Part shown: piece after piece, positions 35,701-46,300 of the stretch
How positions within the stretch are numbered: the first letter of the stretch is position 1
How the letters are laid out: each line of letters begins with the position of its first letter
Assembly: GCF_000006565.2 (NCBI RefSeq)
Contig: NC_031479.1
Location: 1,116,001 to 1,180,000 of the forward strand
Direction of reading: 5' to 3'
Source: Toxoplasma gondii ME49
Lineage: Eukaryota; Apicomplexa; Conoidasida; Eucoccidiorida; Sarcocystidae
Length of the DNA: 64,000 nt
The notes under the pieces: generated by a model
Databases searched by the model: none
Told to the model about the DNA's origin: nothing
Seen by the model: only the letters and a program-made list of their open reading frames with translations
Made by a program: the position numbers and the translations under genes

Positions 35701-38700
35701 AGGGGGTCTACACGTTGGTGTATGGCCGAAAGGACGCCCTAGAAGCAAGCTACACTGCGGGTCAAGATGCAGAGACAAACACGCCGGTGGCAGCACTAAA
35801 GGAATGAACCATCTTAAGGTTTTTTCTGTTTGACCGAGGATTCAATCCGCCTCTGCAAGCGACAGCTGCCGCTTTGCTTACACATGCATGCAGCTTTTTG
35901 CATGCAATACAGACATCAAGTTCCTCCTTCAAATGATCAACTTACTTCAAAGAATGAGAAAAAAACACTCTCGAATAGAGAGACACGTCAAGCCGCGTCA
36001 TCCTGGACCGTGATTTGTCCTGGTCTCATCTCTGCAATGAGGACAATGCCTTTCTCGCACATCGAGGTCAACTGCCTCAGCCAAGTTCGCGAACTCAATC
36101 TCGACTGGCCAACCTCAGACTGGGAGAAGCGGTTGGTTCCCTTCGAGGCTGCTCGCTTGGTGCAAAGCTCTCGCATTCCGCCGTGATACTTTGCAGACGC
36201 AACTCGGTGACAGAACGCGTCTGTGACCCATATTAGGGACTCTAGAGTGCAGCAGTGGTTCCGGTCAACTATGAATAGTCATGCCTCTGCATAATGCTGG
36301 GGAGGCGCTTCTCTTTTTCTCTTCTCCCCTGAAAGACATTGTTTCAAATGTGGAGTAACGGTCAGCTGTTCTTGCCACATTGGACTGAATCCAGGGCATT
36401 CAGTCGTTCTTGAACCAAGAAAGATGGAGATCCCATGGCAGAAGCTTAGATGCAAACAGATTTCGCCCACTGAACAGCAAATCGAACTGTTTACAGTTTG
36501 CACGTAGTTTGGCGTGCACGTGCTTCCTAACTACGTTGCCGACCTCGCAGCCAACGCGGACAAGGATAAAAAACCAACAGGTCCATTACGGGGCGAGACT
36601 GCGTCGTTTTTCTTTTTCGTCTGAGCGTCACAAAAAACAGGCACATTTGATAAATATTCCCTGATATCTCCAGTCTCGTCTCACCTGTCGGCGTATGTGA
36701 AATCACAAGGCGTAGCGGATTTCCGTGGTCGCCCCCGTTCACGACACCGTTTATGTCTGTGGCAAATCGACTTCCTCCACGAGCTGGGTTTGTTAAGCAG
36801 AGAAAGAATTTGAGTTGGCGACTCTAGCACGTTTTTGATGTGGCGCTGGCAGAGAGTGCGGGCGCGTTCTCACACTAAACGGAACGCTTGTGACCAAACC
36901 GTCCATTCGGTATTTGAGGAGAAAGTGACAGCACTCAACACTGCCTGGTGAATAAAGCTTCGGCTAGAATGAGTCTGGTGGCGACTCTGGATACACAACC
37001 AATGGTACAACAAGGAACCGAAAAACAGATCTGAAAGGAAAGTTAATAGACGCGGGGAAACTAACTGAATACTGCCCGAGCAACCACTGCATGTCCAGAC
37101 AGACCTGGTTCCCACGTTCGCTGCCGAATCAAAAACAGAGAGGAAAGGGACAATCCCAGGGCGGCACGAAGAATTTAAATAACTTTTTCACAACATTTGC
37201 TCTCGCCTGAGGCGGACAGGAGAGTCATGCTTTCGCCAGAACCATTTTCTTGGACATCACATATTGGGGTCACCAGAGACTCATTGGTGACCGGTGTCTC
37301 CGGCGTGCATCCGAGACTAAAAAATGACGGATGTTCGCTGGTTCTGTGAATTACTTTGCCAGTTTGATCTGCTCTTTCTACTTAGACGGAAACCAGAATG
37401 AAGAAAATGTTCGATACTCAAAGAGCACTTTGTAGAGCCTGTAGAATGGCCATTTCTGGACGCGAACCGTGAAGGTAGTGACGCCGGAGGACCATGTGTC
37501 GGGACTGGTCACAGCGGACGAATGTGACAGTGATTTGCTTCTAAGGTTTGAGCCAGTATATCTTATTGTTACTGTGTGTCAAATTTGAGAAATCGATGAT
37601 GCGCTGGAGTCGATCGGACTTGAGATCTCTGAGAGAGGACGCCGAGTTGACCACTCCAGCAAGTCTACAGACACTGGGGCAGCACTTCGCCAACGCAAGG
37701 CATTTCATTTTGGAAGAAACACATCACTTTTTCATTGGCACCCGAGTTGTAGCTAAACCGACAGGAAGTAGAGAATCGACTCCTCATCAGACTTTGGGTG
37801 TTCTATGCTTCTGTTCACAAACTCTAGTCAGATATGTGCCCGTCCTGCCACAAAGCACTTCACCGTTGATGATAGTTTGCGCGTTGCTAGTCCTGACATG
37901 AGATGCACGTGTCCAGAGCCTAAGTGGCAGAGACGATAAACTGAATTGCAATGACTCGACGCAGGAATTTAGGCCGAACGATCGCTCACACCGCCTTGAA
38001 CGCCCGTTACCGCTAGTCTGGTCCGCTTGAGGCTGCGGCCACAACTGGTTTCCCGATGCGGGAACGTTTGGTCTAATTCAGTGTACAAGCAGCCTGCGCA
38101 GAGTATCAGCGAGACGGCACACATCACTGTTCGCCAGCTGCCCTGTTCTGTAGGTGGGTGAAGCTGTCTCTCTAATGTCCACACGTTTGCATGCTTTCGG
38201 TGACCATTGGTTACTTGCACACAGGCAACAATGACTCGCAGATCATTTTAAATGAGACGCCTCACGGACAGTGACAGGTGGATGGAGTGGGTAGCACTTT
38301 TCAAATGCTTAAGCAGGCAGGAGGACTCCTTGCTGCCGGTAGCTGCTCCTACAACTACCTCCTCGCAGTCTCTTTTTCGTAGCACGAACGGCAACTGCTG
38401 AGTGCGCCGTGTCCAAATGAGAATCTCGTGAGGGCTGGCTTGTAAGATGGCGTGGCCTTTCCGTTGTACCGAGAGGCGATGCTAGACTCCAATGCAACTG
38501 AAGGATCCAACTTTTGGTGGCAGCAAGGAAAGCCCGATTTAGTCTGCAGAAAGTCTGCATGCGGTCAACCGGGAAAACTGTGAGCTTCTCGCGCTTCGGC
38601 ACTTAGCCATTCTCGCACGAGTGGAGTGGTCACGCTGAGTGTTCTCGGACCAGCTGCCGGAAATAGTTTTGCAGAGCACAAAAGCAACGAGTTGTTGCGT

Positions 38701-38938
38701 TGAGATTGTCGCGTCCGGCCGTCAGTTCCCTAACAGATTTATAAATTTGTGTGAACGACGTGAGGAATTCGAGAAAGCTTGCGGGTTGTGAGACAGCACG
38801 AGTTATAAGCTCAAAAAATCTTGCTCCACGGTCCTGCCACATGGATAATAGATATGGGCACAACCAGGGATGACGGAGCAAGAGCCACCGGGATGTTCGC
38901 ACCGCTTGCCACGGGCCAACACGACAGAGGCATCCCAT
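26762..38938 (-). CDS. Helical-repeat (HPR/OPR/FASTK-like) protein, 21 exons
   Basis: Exons: 38938-38651, 38554-38359, 38147-37990, 37030-36940, 36783-36685, 36241-36114, 36019-35946, 35431-35356, 35242-34897, 34745-34292, 33691-33601, 33103-32950, 32089-32016, 31479-31371, 30788-30638, 30204-30084, 29805-29755, 28974-28882, 28654-28552, 27647-27571, 26881-26762. Every phase matches; total 1,018 codons with stop. The start is AAAATGGG, a good apicomplexan context, and the N-terminus is basic and hydrophobic, compatible with organelle import. From about residue 660 to the end, helix pairs recur every 37-39 residues around motifs such as GLLHSYSTLNCFDPKLYE, VALILNCLARL, LTLVLNAFSRL, AVTVLNALVKL and LEEELERQ. 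That resembles the heptatricopeptide/octotricopeptide/FASTK class, which binds organellar RNA. No RAP domain is visible. Exons 33103 to 26762 are secure; exons 4, 6 and 7 are weaker. Confidence 0.6.
28151..28310. repeat. Diverged tandem duplication in an intron, period about 110
   Basis: The segment at 28151 (AAACTCCCC...ACACCTGAAGCTGGAC) recurs at 28261 (AAACTCCAC...ACATCTGAAGCTAGAC). It lies in the intron between exons 19 and 20 of the helical-repeat gene. Confidence 0.45.
31813..31826. promoter_or_regulatory. Tandem TGCATGC palindromes
   Basis: TTGCATGCATGCAT holds two overlapping TGCATGC words, a sequence bound by ApiAP2 factors in related parasites. It sits in an intron of the helical-repeat gene; regulatory activity is unproven. 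A second pair occurs at 35883-35906. Confidence 0.25.
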
Positions 38939-39712
38939 TTTATAATGTGGAACATGGAATCTAGCTCCACCTAGTCGTACATTCCTGTCTGGTTTCTACT
39001 AGGCTTTGTAACAACCGCACCCGGTGGAACTGGACAGAGGGCGTTCCCAGATACATTGACCACGGCACGAGAGAGGGTGTGAATGCTGCCAGCGCGCCTG
39101 AAAACCCGTGGCATTTTTGCCGACATGCTCGCGAGAAAAACCAGGCCTTCTCCACAGGTCTGCTAACAAATCGCTGCATGTTGGCAGAGTGGTGACGCGA
39201 ATCCGGCAGATATCCGCGGTGTAAGCATACCCCAGTGCGCGCAGACACTGCTGCGACGCACAGGGAAGCCTGGGACGTTTTCTTCAGTAACACGAATGCG
39301 CTGAGGGAAAAGCCTTGCTGCAAACTTCCACGGCTCGAAACTCGTGGCCGTAGTGCAGGTACTTCTTGACCTGCGAATGCTTCGAACCACTCTACCTAAC
39401 GTACTTCTGCCGCTTGAAGAGCCGACGAAAGCGGCTTTCCTGCCGGCACAAGCTGGATGACTGAACACCCTCGACTCCGACGGAGCCTCCTCCGTCGGCA
39501 GAAGGAGATTCGGTCCCTCTTCGCTCGCACACGACTCTTGTTCGGTTTCAAACGGAAACTCGGAAAAAACGGGAGAACTCTCCACATAATATCTCCCCTC
39601 TCTCCTTCACATTCCTTGGCAGGCTGGCGCCAGACTCGCTCGCTGCCGATCCACCACGCTGAGTCACGAGTCTATTCCACGAAAAATCGCATTTTCTTTT
39701 CCGCCATTCCGA
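38939..39712. other. Intergenic between transporter stop and helical-repeat start
   Basis: Probable promoter and 5' UTR of the 21-exon gene. A coding-like minus-strand frame at 39585-39163, rich in Ser and Glu and with a possible donor at 39396 (TTAG|GTAGAG), has no in-frame ATG; it may be an extra 5' exon or chance. Confidence 0.35.
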
Positions 39713-42079
39713 TCATCGGCCCCGCTTCGAGCCCCGCTGTTGCTGGTCAGCTGCGACCGGGTATGGGTTCCCCCCTGTGTCCGCCCCGAGGTCTCTTGTC
39801 CAGTAGACGCCTGTGCCTGCGTCTCCTTGGTACGCGGATAGCAGGCCATGTGCACTCCTTTCGCCAGGTCGTGGAGCCCACGCTGAGGAATCCCCTGTCG
39901 ATCCTGCCACTGGAGTCGCAACCGACCCCATAACGATTTCGCGCCCATGCGCGGCGAGGTCGGGTGCCTGTGGTCCGCCGCGGCGCCGCGGAGGCTCCAG
40001 AATGAGGCGGGGTCCGATGAAGGCCTCGACGAGGCCGTGGAGGAGGTAGATTCCCGAGACGCACAAAAGAGAGGCGAAGAAGTGCGTGGCGGGGAAGGCC
40101 GTGAAGATCAAGTTGATGCATGCAATCACGACGGCGTCGGTCACTGTGACGAAGGTCCCAACGAAGCCGAAGACTTTGCACGCGACTTGCTGGGAGGAGA
40201 CGAGGCCCTGGAGGAGAGTGGCGAAGCCGATTTTCGGGGCAGTCGAGAAGAGGAAGAAGGCGAAAGCCGAGAGGAAGACGAGGCCCGCGCAGAGCCAGCC
40301 AGGCGCAAGGTTGTGGAGGAAGAGGAAGTGTGACAGCGGGAGCAGCGCGACTGAGAGCGACGACGCCAACACACACCAAAACAGGCGGCAGTACGCGGAG
40401 TCGCGGCTGTACGAGGCCGGTGGGACCCACCTTCTGTTCATGTAGAAGCCCGCGAGACAGCCGCCGACCTTTCCGACTGCGATGATGGCCACGGCCCAGA
40501 GATTTGCGTACGCGCGATTGGGCGAGCCGGAGAGCGGCAACTCTGCAGTCGAGAAGAGAAAGTCGAACGACGGGAGAGAGAAGGCAAGCGGCAGCCCCGC
40601 GAGGCCGGCGAAGGTCGAGGCAGAAACCGGTTCCGCGGAGGGAAAATAAACGGCGGACGAGGAGGGAGCTAAAGTAGAGTTGACAGCCGACACGGAGCTC
40701 GTACCGTTAACGCTGAAGCCGTTGGCAAGACCCTCCCCGAAAACGGGGACACCAGTCGGAGGGGATGATGGAGCGCTATGATAAACGGTGTCAGCGCCAA
40801 ACCCAGCAGCCAGCATGGCGAAGGTCGTGGCGTAGCACCGCAGCGCGAGTTCCGGAATCACGACCGAGACCATAGAGTCTTCGAGCGCAGTTTCGAAAGC
40901 AAGGAAAACGAGGCGCCAGCCGAGCTCCTTCTCCTTGAGAACAATTAGAAAGCCGTCTCTCACGTCCTCCAACCGACTCACAGTTTCCTGAAACAGAGAC
41001 AGAGTGTGAGCGCTGGACAGGTCTGTGTGCGTCTCGCTCGTTTCACTGTAGTTATCGACTGTGTCCGCGAGGAGGCCATTGCCCCGCGGGCAGGCGGCCC
41101 CACCGCCCGAGCGTCTGCGGTCCGTCCCCGGGTGCCCGCCCGCGCTGCCCTCGTAGCAGCTTTCGTCGCTGCTGCTCTCGCCGTAGAAGAGAGTTTTCCG
41201 CGGCAAGCCGAACAAATAGCAGCCGAGCGAGATCGCAGACAAAACGCAAAAGATGAAACTCATGCTCGAGACGAGGGAGAAGACGCCGGGGTCGCTGCCC
41301 AGATACGGCAGCCACGCTTCGGGAAGCAGGTGGCTGAGGTGCTGCGACAGTATGTACACCCCGAAGGCGATGGGCGGCGTGAACAGAATGAAGGAGAGGT
41401 CAAACACCATCTGGTGACATCCATTCAGTCTGTTTCGCAGCCTGTCGTCGATCGGCAGGCTGTACTGTGCACTCAGCGTGTCAAGGCCGCCGCAGTCGAT
41501 GTCTACGACGTTCGCAAACGCGACTTGGACGCCATCGCAGAACATCAGGGCGACGAGAGAGAGCAGAAACAAATCCGGACGGTCGAGGTCATTCTTGAAG
41601 AAGATCCAGGCCGCGGGCACTGCCACGCTCCAAATCAGGAGGCGCGTGACGGTGGTCGTCGCGAGGAGACGCCGAATGCTCGCGCGCTCGGCCACAGCTC
41701 CCGCGAGCGGCGAGACCAGGACGAGAGCCAGGTTGAACGCAGCTCGGGTGATGCCCACGGCGTTGTCGCTGCCGACGAGGGAAATCATCAGTGTGCCAAA
41801 CATGGACCACCAGACTGCAGCCTTCGTCACGTTCGCCAGCTGACCATACAAGTAGCTCCGCCAGATCTTCTGCGAGGCGCGCTCCGCGTCGTCTGCGGGA
41901 CTCTGGGGAGAGCCGAGACCTAGCGGCGGAGGCACACTTTCCAGGATCCCCCGGGGGGGCGGGAAGTGGGCGTCTGGTGAGCATCGAGAATTGTAAATCG
42001 CAGACTGCGCAAAGGAATTCGAAGACAAAAGGGCCGCGTTCGCCGTCCCGTCCTGAGACCCGTTCGACGGCGCCAGCAT
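39713..42079 (-). CDS. Polytopic membrane transporter, MFS-like, single exon
   Basis: One uninterrupted frame of 788 residues from ATG 42079 to TGA 39713. About 12 hydrophobic segments can be counted, six in each half. TM1 and TM2 read roughly KAAVWWSMFGTLMISLVG and AAFNLALVLVSPLAGAV; the loop after TM2 (AVAERASIRRLLATT) fills the place of the MFS motif A (G-x3-D/E-R-x-G/S-R-R) in degenerate form. The two halves are separated by a long hydrophilic loop (SSSDESCYEG, Gly/Arg-rich, then an SRLEDVRDGF helix). A second long Ser/Val-rich loop before TM8 contains NxT/S sequons. The C-terminal tail is hydrophilic and ends QQQRGSKRGR. Substrate and membrane are unknown. The 305-codon plus-strand ORF across it (41006-41923) is a GC-driven shadow. 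Confidence 0.75.
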   Translation of the reverse strand: MLAPSNGSQDGTANAALLSSNSFAQSAIYNSRCSPDAHFPPPRGILESVPPPLGLGSPQSPADDAERASQKIWRSYLYGQLANVTKAAVWWSMFGTLMISLVGSDNAVGITRAAFNLALVLVSPLAGAVAERASIRRLLATTTVTRLLIWSVAVPAAWIFFKNDLDRPDLFLLSLVALMFCDGVQVAFANVVDIDCGGLDTLSAQYSLPIDDRLRNRLNGCHQMVFDLSFILFTPPIAFGVYILSQHLSHLLPEAWLPYLGSDPGVFSLVSSMSFIFCVLSAISLGCYLFGLPRKTLFYGESSSDESCYEGSAGGHPGTDRRRSGGGAACPRGNGLLADTVDNYSETSETHTDLSSAHTLSLFQETVSRLEDVRDGFLIVLKEKELGWRLVFLAFETALEDSMVSVVIPELALRCYATTFAMLAAGFGADTVYHSAPSSPPTGVPVFGEGLANGFSVNGTSSVSAVNSTLAPSSSAVYFPSAEPVSASTFAGLAGLPLAFSLPSFDFLFSTAELPLSGSPNRAYANLWAVAIIAVGKVGGCLAGFYMNRRWVPPASYSRDSAYCRLFWCVLASSLSVALLPLSHFLFLHNLAPGWLCAGLVFLSAFAFFLFSTAPKIGFATLLQGLVSSQQVACKVFGFVGTFVTVTDAVVIACINLIFTAFPATHFFASLLCVSGIYLLHGLVEAFIGPRLILEPPRRRGGPQAPDLAAHGREIVMGSVATPVAGSTGDSSAWAPRPGERSAHGLLSAYQGDAGTGVYWTRDLGADTGGNPYPVAADQQQRGSKRGR

Positions 42080-43379
42080 TGTGGCACAAGCGAAACCGGG
42101 GAAGAGCCAAGGCCGCTGTCAGTGGAAAAAAGAGAGTCAGATACAGCTTAAAGGAGCTCTCACGCTCCCAGTCAGGCGGACATGACAAGTTCGCGTGATA
42201 GGCGAAGAGCGGAAACACGGGAGTACGCACACGCTGAGAGGACGCGAGGCTACGCAGGAAAAGAAGACGGCCGGAGAATGCAGAACCAGGCGACAACGCA
42301 GAAAAACCACAACGCAGGGGGGAGGATTGACCTATCGCTGAGAAAACTCAGAAGCACGCGAAAATGCAAGAGACGCACGAGGGGTGGAAATGCACAAAAC
42401 TCGGGACAGAACAGCACTGTTTGACGAGAGTGGACTAGACAACTGGTTTTCCGAAAAATCCGATACATGGAGAAAAGGCAATAACTCGGACTTCATGTTG
42501 GGTACAGGGTCCATAGTACTCGGTCAGCTCGACGCTTTCGCTCCTCCGACGAAGGAACGGCTGAAGAAGAACCTCATCTTCTCCCAAACTAAAACAAATA
42601 TGGACACAAAGCGACTCTGTTTCCGTGCGGAGAAGTAAACGAGGACTCTTTTGGACAGGACGATTCGCGTCCTCCTTCCAGTGCAGAATCGACGCCAAAT
42701 TCTGAGCCTCGAATGCGGAAACTGCGAGGACTCTTTTATGATGTTAAAAGAAACAAGAATAACAGCAGAGAAAAAAGGGAGCAAACGAGCTGCCTTGGCT
42801 TGCACTGTGGCCAGCGCAAGCAGACATCGACGCCACACTTCGAGACATGCAAAGAGCGGGGAAAACGCACTTCTCCGGCACTCACGAAGAAGGAAAGATA
42901 GTTAAAAAGAGAGAAACAACTCTAGACGTTGGTCTCAGTTGAACTTGTCAGCGTGACAAAAGCAAGGTTAGGAAGGTCGACCGAGAAGAAAGGCGCGAAC
43001 TCGTCGCAAAGGCGGGGCCACAGACCGCAAGTCGAAAAGCCCTGAAAAAAAGTTTACGGGTGAACAGGCCAGAAAAGCAGCCAAAAAGAGCGGCTGGCCA
43101 GAAGAGAACTTCTGCAAATGAAGAGTGGAACCAAAGTTGTGGCATAAAACTGGGAGAGATGAGGGTACATGCAGTCGGACGCAGACTAGTCGGAACCGAA
43201 CGACTGCAGTTCGCGCGAGCAATCTCCCGCGCCACAAAAGAGATCTTGCAAGAAGTGAGTGAGTAAAAAAGGTAATTTGTGCCTCTCTTTCTACACTATG
43301 AGTAAAATTGCGCTCGCTTAGTAGATACTGAGACGAAGAAAGGCGAGGAGGCGAAGGAGAGTGGACGATGCCACGACTC
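42080..43379. other. Transporter 5' flank, intergenic
   Basis: Purine-rich on the plus strand, as expected for 5' UTR and promoter of the minus-strand transporter. A plus-strand ORF 42390-42638 (ATG in fair context, 82 residues, Lys- and Asn-rich) is the only coding-like item and is unsupported. Confidence 0.35.
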
Positions 43380-46300
43380 TCACCGGCTGGGCAGCGTCCG
43401 ACTTCGCACTGTCGCGGCACAACCGTACTTCCAGCCAAATTTATCATCGTAAGCGCCGTTCACAAAAACATGGCTGCCGTCTGCACGTGCAGAGGCCAAA
43501 AATAGCAATCGCTTCTTGGGGAAGCTGAATTCCTCTTTAAGAAACCCGCGGCAGGCAGGCACACCGGATCCCTTCTTTCTCCCAGTGGCTGACACAACGA
43601 CAGAGGCGGGCCAGGCTCGGGTGCCGTTTGCTTACATTTACGCACACGTACGGCCTGAACAAACTGGCGTGATGCATAAGCTTTCTCGAAGGCAGAACTA
43701 ACAGCGCATTTATGCTGCGCAGTTCCTCGGATGAGATGAACAGCCAACGACGTTACCCTGAAGGTCTCAATTTTGTAGTGGAAAGCAGTATCCACACAGG
43801 GGCAGCAGTGCTCAGAAACAGTTAAAAACAACAGCTCCACTATACTGGGTCTTTCTTCTCAAAAGAAATGTACACAGACATTTATTTCCGAAGGAACGCC
43901 TGGTCATCAACTCCAGTGACCGCGTGTCATGCGTGCCTGTCAGCTCTCGGTCTGCAATGGCAAGCATTTAGACTGTTGGAAGCTTCTTGCATACGACTTG
44001 GCGAGCAAACAATCAGGCATTCTTCTGGACAGGTTTGAACACCAACAAAGATTCGGTGCCTGGAGAGGGGACATGAAAACGTACCGGATAGTCATTCGTG
44101 TCAAGTTGCTCGGCACCTTTCGAACATTCGGGAAAATACATGCAGAGTTCCTTCGACTCCAGATGTATGACTGTAGCAGCAGTCTTTAAGAGGCACCTGA
44201 TTATTCATTATGTTCTGCTGCGGCACCCCCCGAACAATGACAGAATGCCAAAAACGTTTGCGCTCCAGCCCCCTACGAGAAACGAGAATCCGAGCAGGGG
44301 ATGTCCGCGGAACTACGGGGTACCTTGGGTCACGCCAACCTTCAGAACTATCCGCACATCCCTTCTACAGCTGTACATGCAGCAAAAAGAATGTTGTGTA
44401 TAGGTTCGCATGTAAAACAATTTGGTTGCATAGAGTATACGGCCTCCACGCGCCCCTGCGTCGATTGCTTTCGTCCTTTTATCACGATACTACTGGGAAC
44501 CGATGCTTTTGCTTGCTGCGGAATAGCGGGGTATGTTGCTTTTGATATAAGGTGAAACCTATGCCGTATTCCAAGAAAAGTCGAGACACCTCTCATGTGT
44601 GAAGAGGTACAATTACTCCAGTGTTTCTGATGCAACGGGCAGAAACATAAGCTGAAACCTAACACATGTCCCCAAAAAGATCACGACACCTTTCACAGCA
44701 GAAGGGGTACAACTAGCCCAGTGCTTCAGTTGCGGCGGATACCAGCAAGACTTTGGCGGCGTGGAACAGGAAACCAGAGACCCAGTTTCTCCTCAACTGT
44801 GGATCTTTAAGAAAAACTGCAAACGGTTTGAAACAACGAGTTCGTTTACACATCCAGCGGCCATTATGACACCTGATAGTGTGTTGTTCCTTCCCCCTTT
44901 TGGGTGGGATATGCGATGCTTCTGTCTAAGTATGTGTGTGTTGTCAAGGTTTGGAGACAACAAAGGATCTTGGAGCACTACAAGCGGTTCATCTTTATTG
45001 CCTCTGAACAAAGGTGGGCTGTAGAAAAGAAAGATCGAAAACACTGCTGTATGTCGCAGAAATACGAAATCCTCGAGTGTATGCCTGTGCTGCGATCAGG
45101 AATGGCACTGCAGTACGCTGCACATCGTTACCTTGCCAGTTCCCCTAGTCATTGTAAAAAAACTACAGTACTCTCCCCACACTGCTAATGATATGAGGTT
45201 GACGGATGCTGTTGATTGAGTGAATGGGGTATACAGCTTGCGGATGATGTAATGCCCTCGCTCTTGAGGCCTCTTCGATTGAGCTCGTGATACTCTAAAA
45301 AGAGCTGTGCCTCTTGGTACTGGTCTGCAGCAACCCATCCCCGCTATGCCTAGACGCCTGCTTTCTCTTACGTGACCGGGTGGGGACGACACAGTGGGGA
45401 AGGATGCATGGAGGTGGGTGCTGGTGACCGTGAGCCGTTGCTATCGTGGTAGTTTGCAGGAGCTTAGTGACACCATTTGGAGAAGCTGATGCCATGCAGA
45501 TCGATACCAAGGATGGGAGCCCGCTGTCACATTGCCCACCGCATGACTTTCCTCTCTTGGATCCAGCTCAACCTAATATAGTAGAAAGGATCTTCCTCAG
45601 TAGCTACACTGAGGTGGGTGTTGAAACAGTCTACAGCACGGTAGACCTCGCGGAACTTTTTACGGCACCGCACGCCCCTTTGGAGGGAAGCGCCAACTTC
45701 AGAACGATCGGAATATCAGTGTCACTGCAACGGCACTAAAAACGAGCCCATCTGGTGGCGCCTTGCGACTCATCGCTTCGTCAAAGGAGAGTCCTGTTGC
45801 ACCCAAGCGCATCTCAGAAAGCTGTCCTCGAATCAAGCTACTGACCTTTCAGAAGAAACCTAGATAGTTGTGGTGTTTTATCTTGTGGAAACCAAGTTGT
45901 CTCTGGTTCCTCCTGACATAACACAGAGTTAGGTTTAACCAGGCCCCCTACGACGGCGAGTCTCAGCCGTCGACGAGAACTGCCGCTCGATCCAGTGCAG
46001 GATTTCAAACAGACATCGAATAGGCGAAACGTATCGCTTTGCTTTACTGTCTGGATGCTGTCGCCAACTAAACTTGAAACACACAACTGGTATTCTACCA
46101 AGCCTGACTTACGAGTGCATTGGTTCTGGGGATGATAACACTGTCACACCTTTCCCATTTTTTCTGGAGACGGCCAGCGTCCAAGAACAACTCAACTCGT
46201 CCTGAACCTGTCCATTTTTTCTCGTGTGTCCGAGCAAATAACGTTGAACCTGCCTTTGACGCGTTTTCCTGTGATCAGACGCCAAACAACCTTTACACCG

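Noticed and set aside
38603..38650. Apparent in-frame stop codons between two coding stretches
   Set aside because: It looked like a broken gene, but donor 38651 and acceptor 38554 remove the stops in phase 0.
41006..41923. Plus-strand ORF of 305 codons
   Set aside because: It lies entirely antisense to the transporter; the opposite strand has clear membrane segments and a good start, so this is a codon-bias shadow.
42390..42638. Plus-strand ORF of 82 codons
   Set aside because: The start context is fair but it lies in the transporter 5' flank, with no splice sites or recognisable content.
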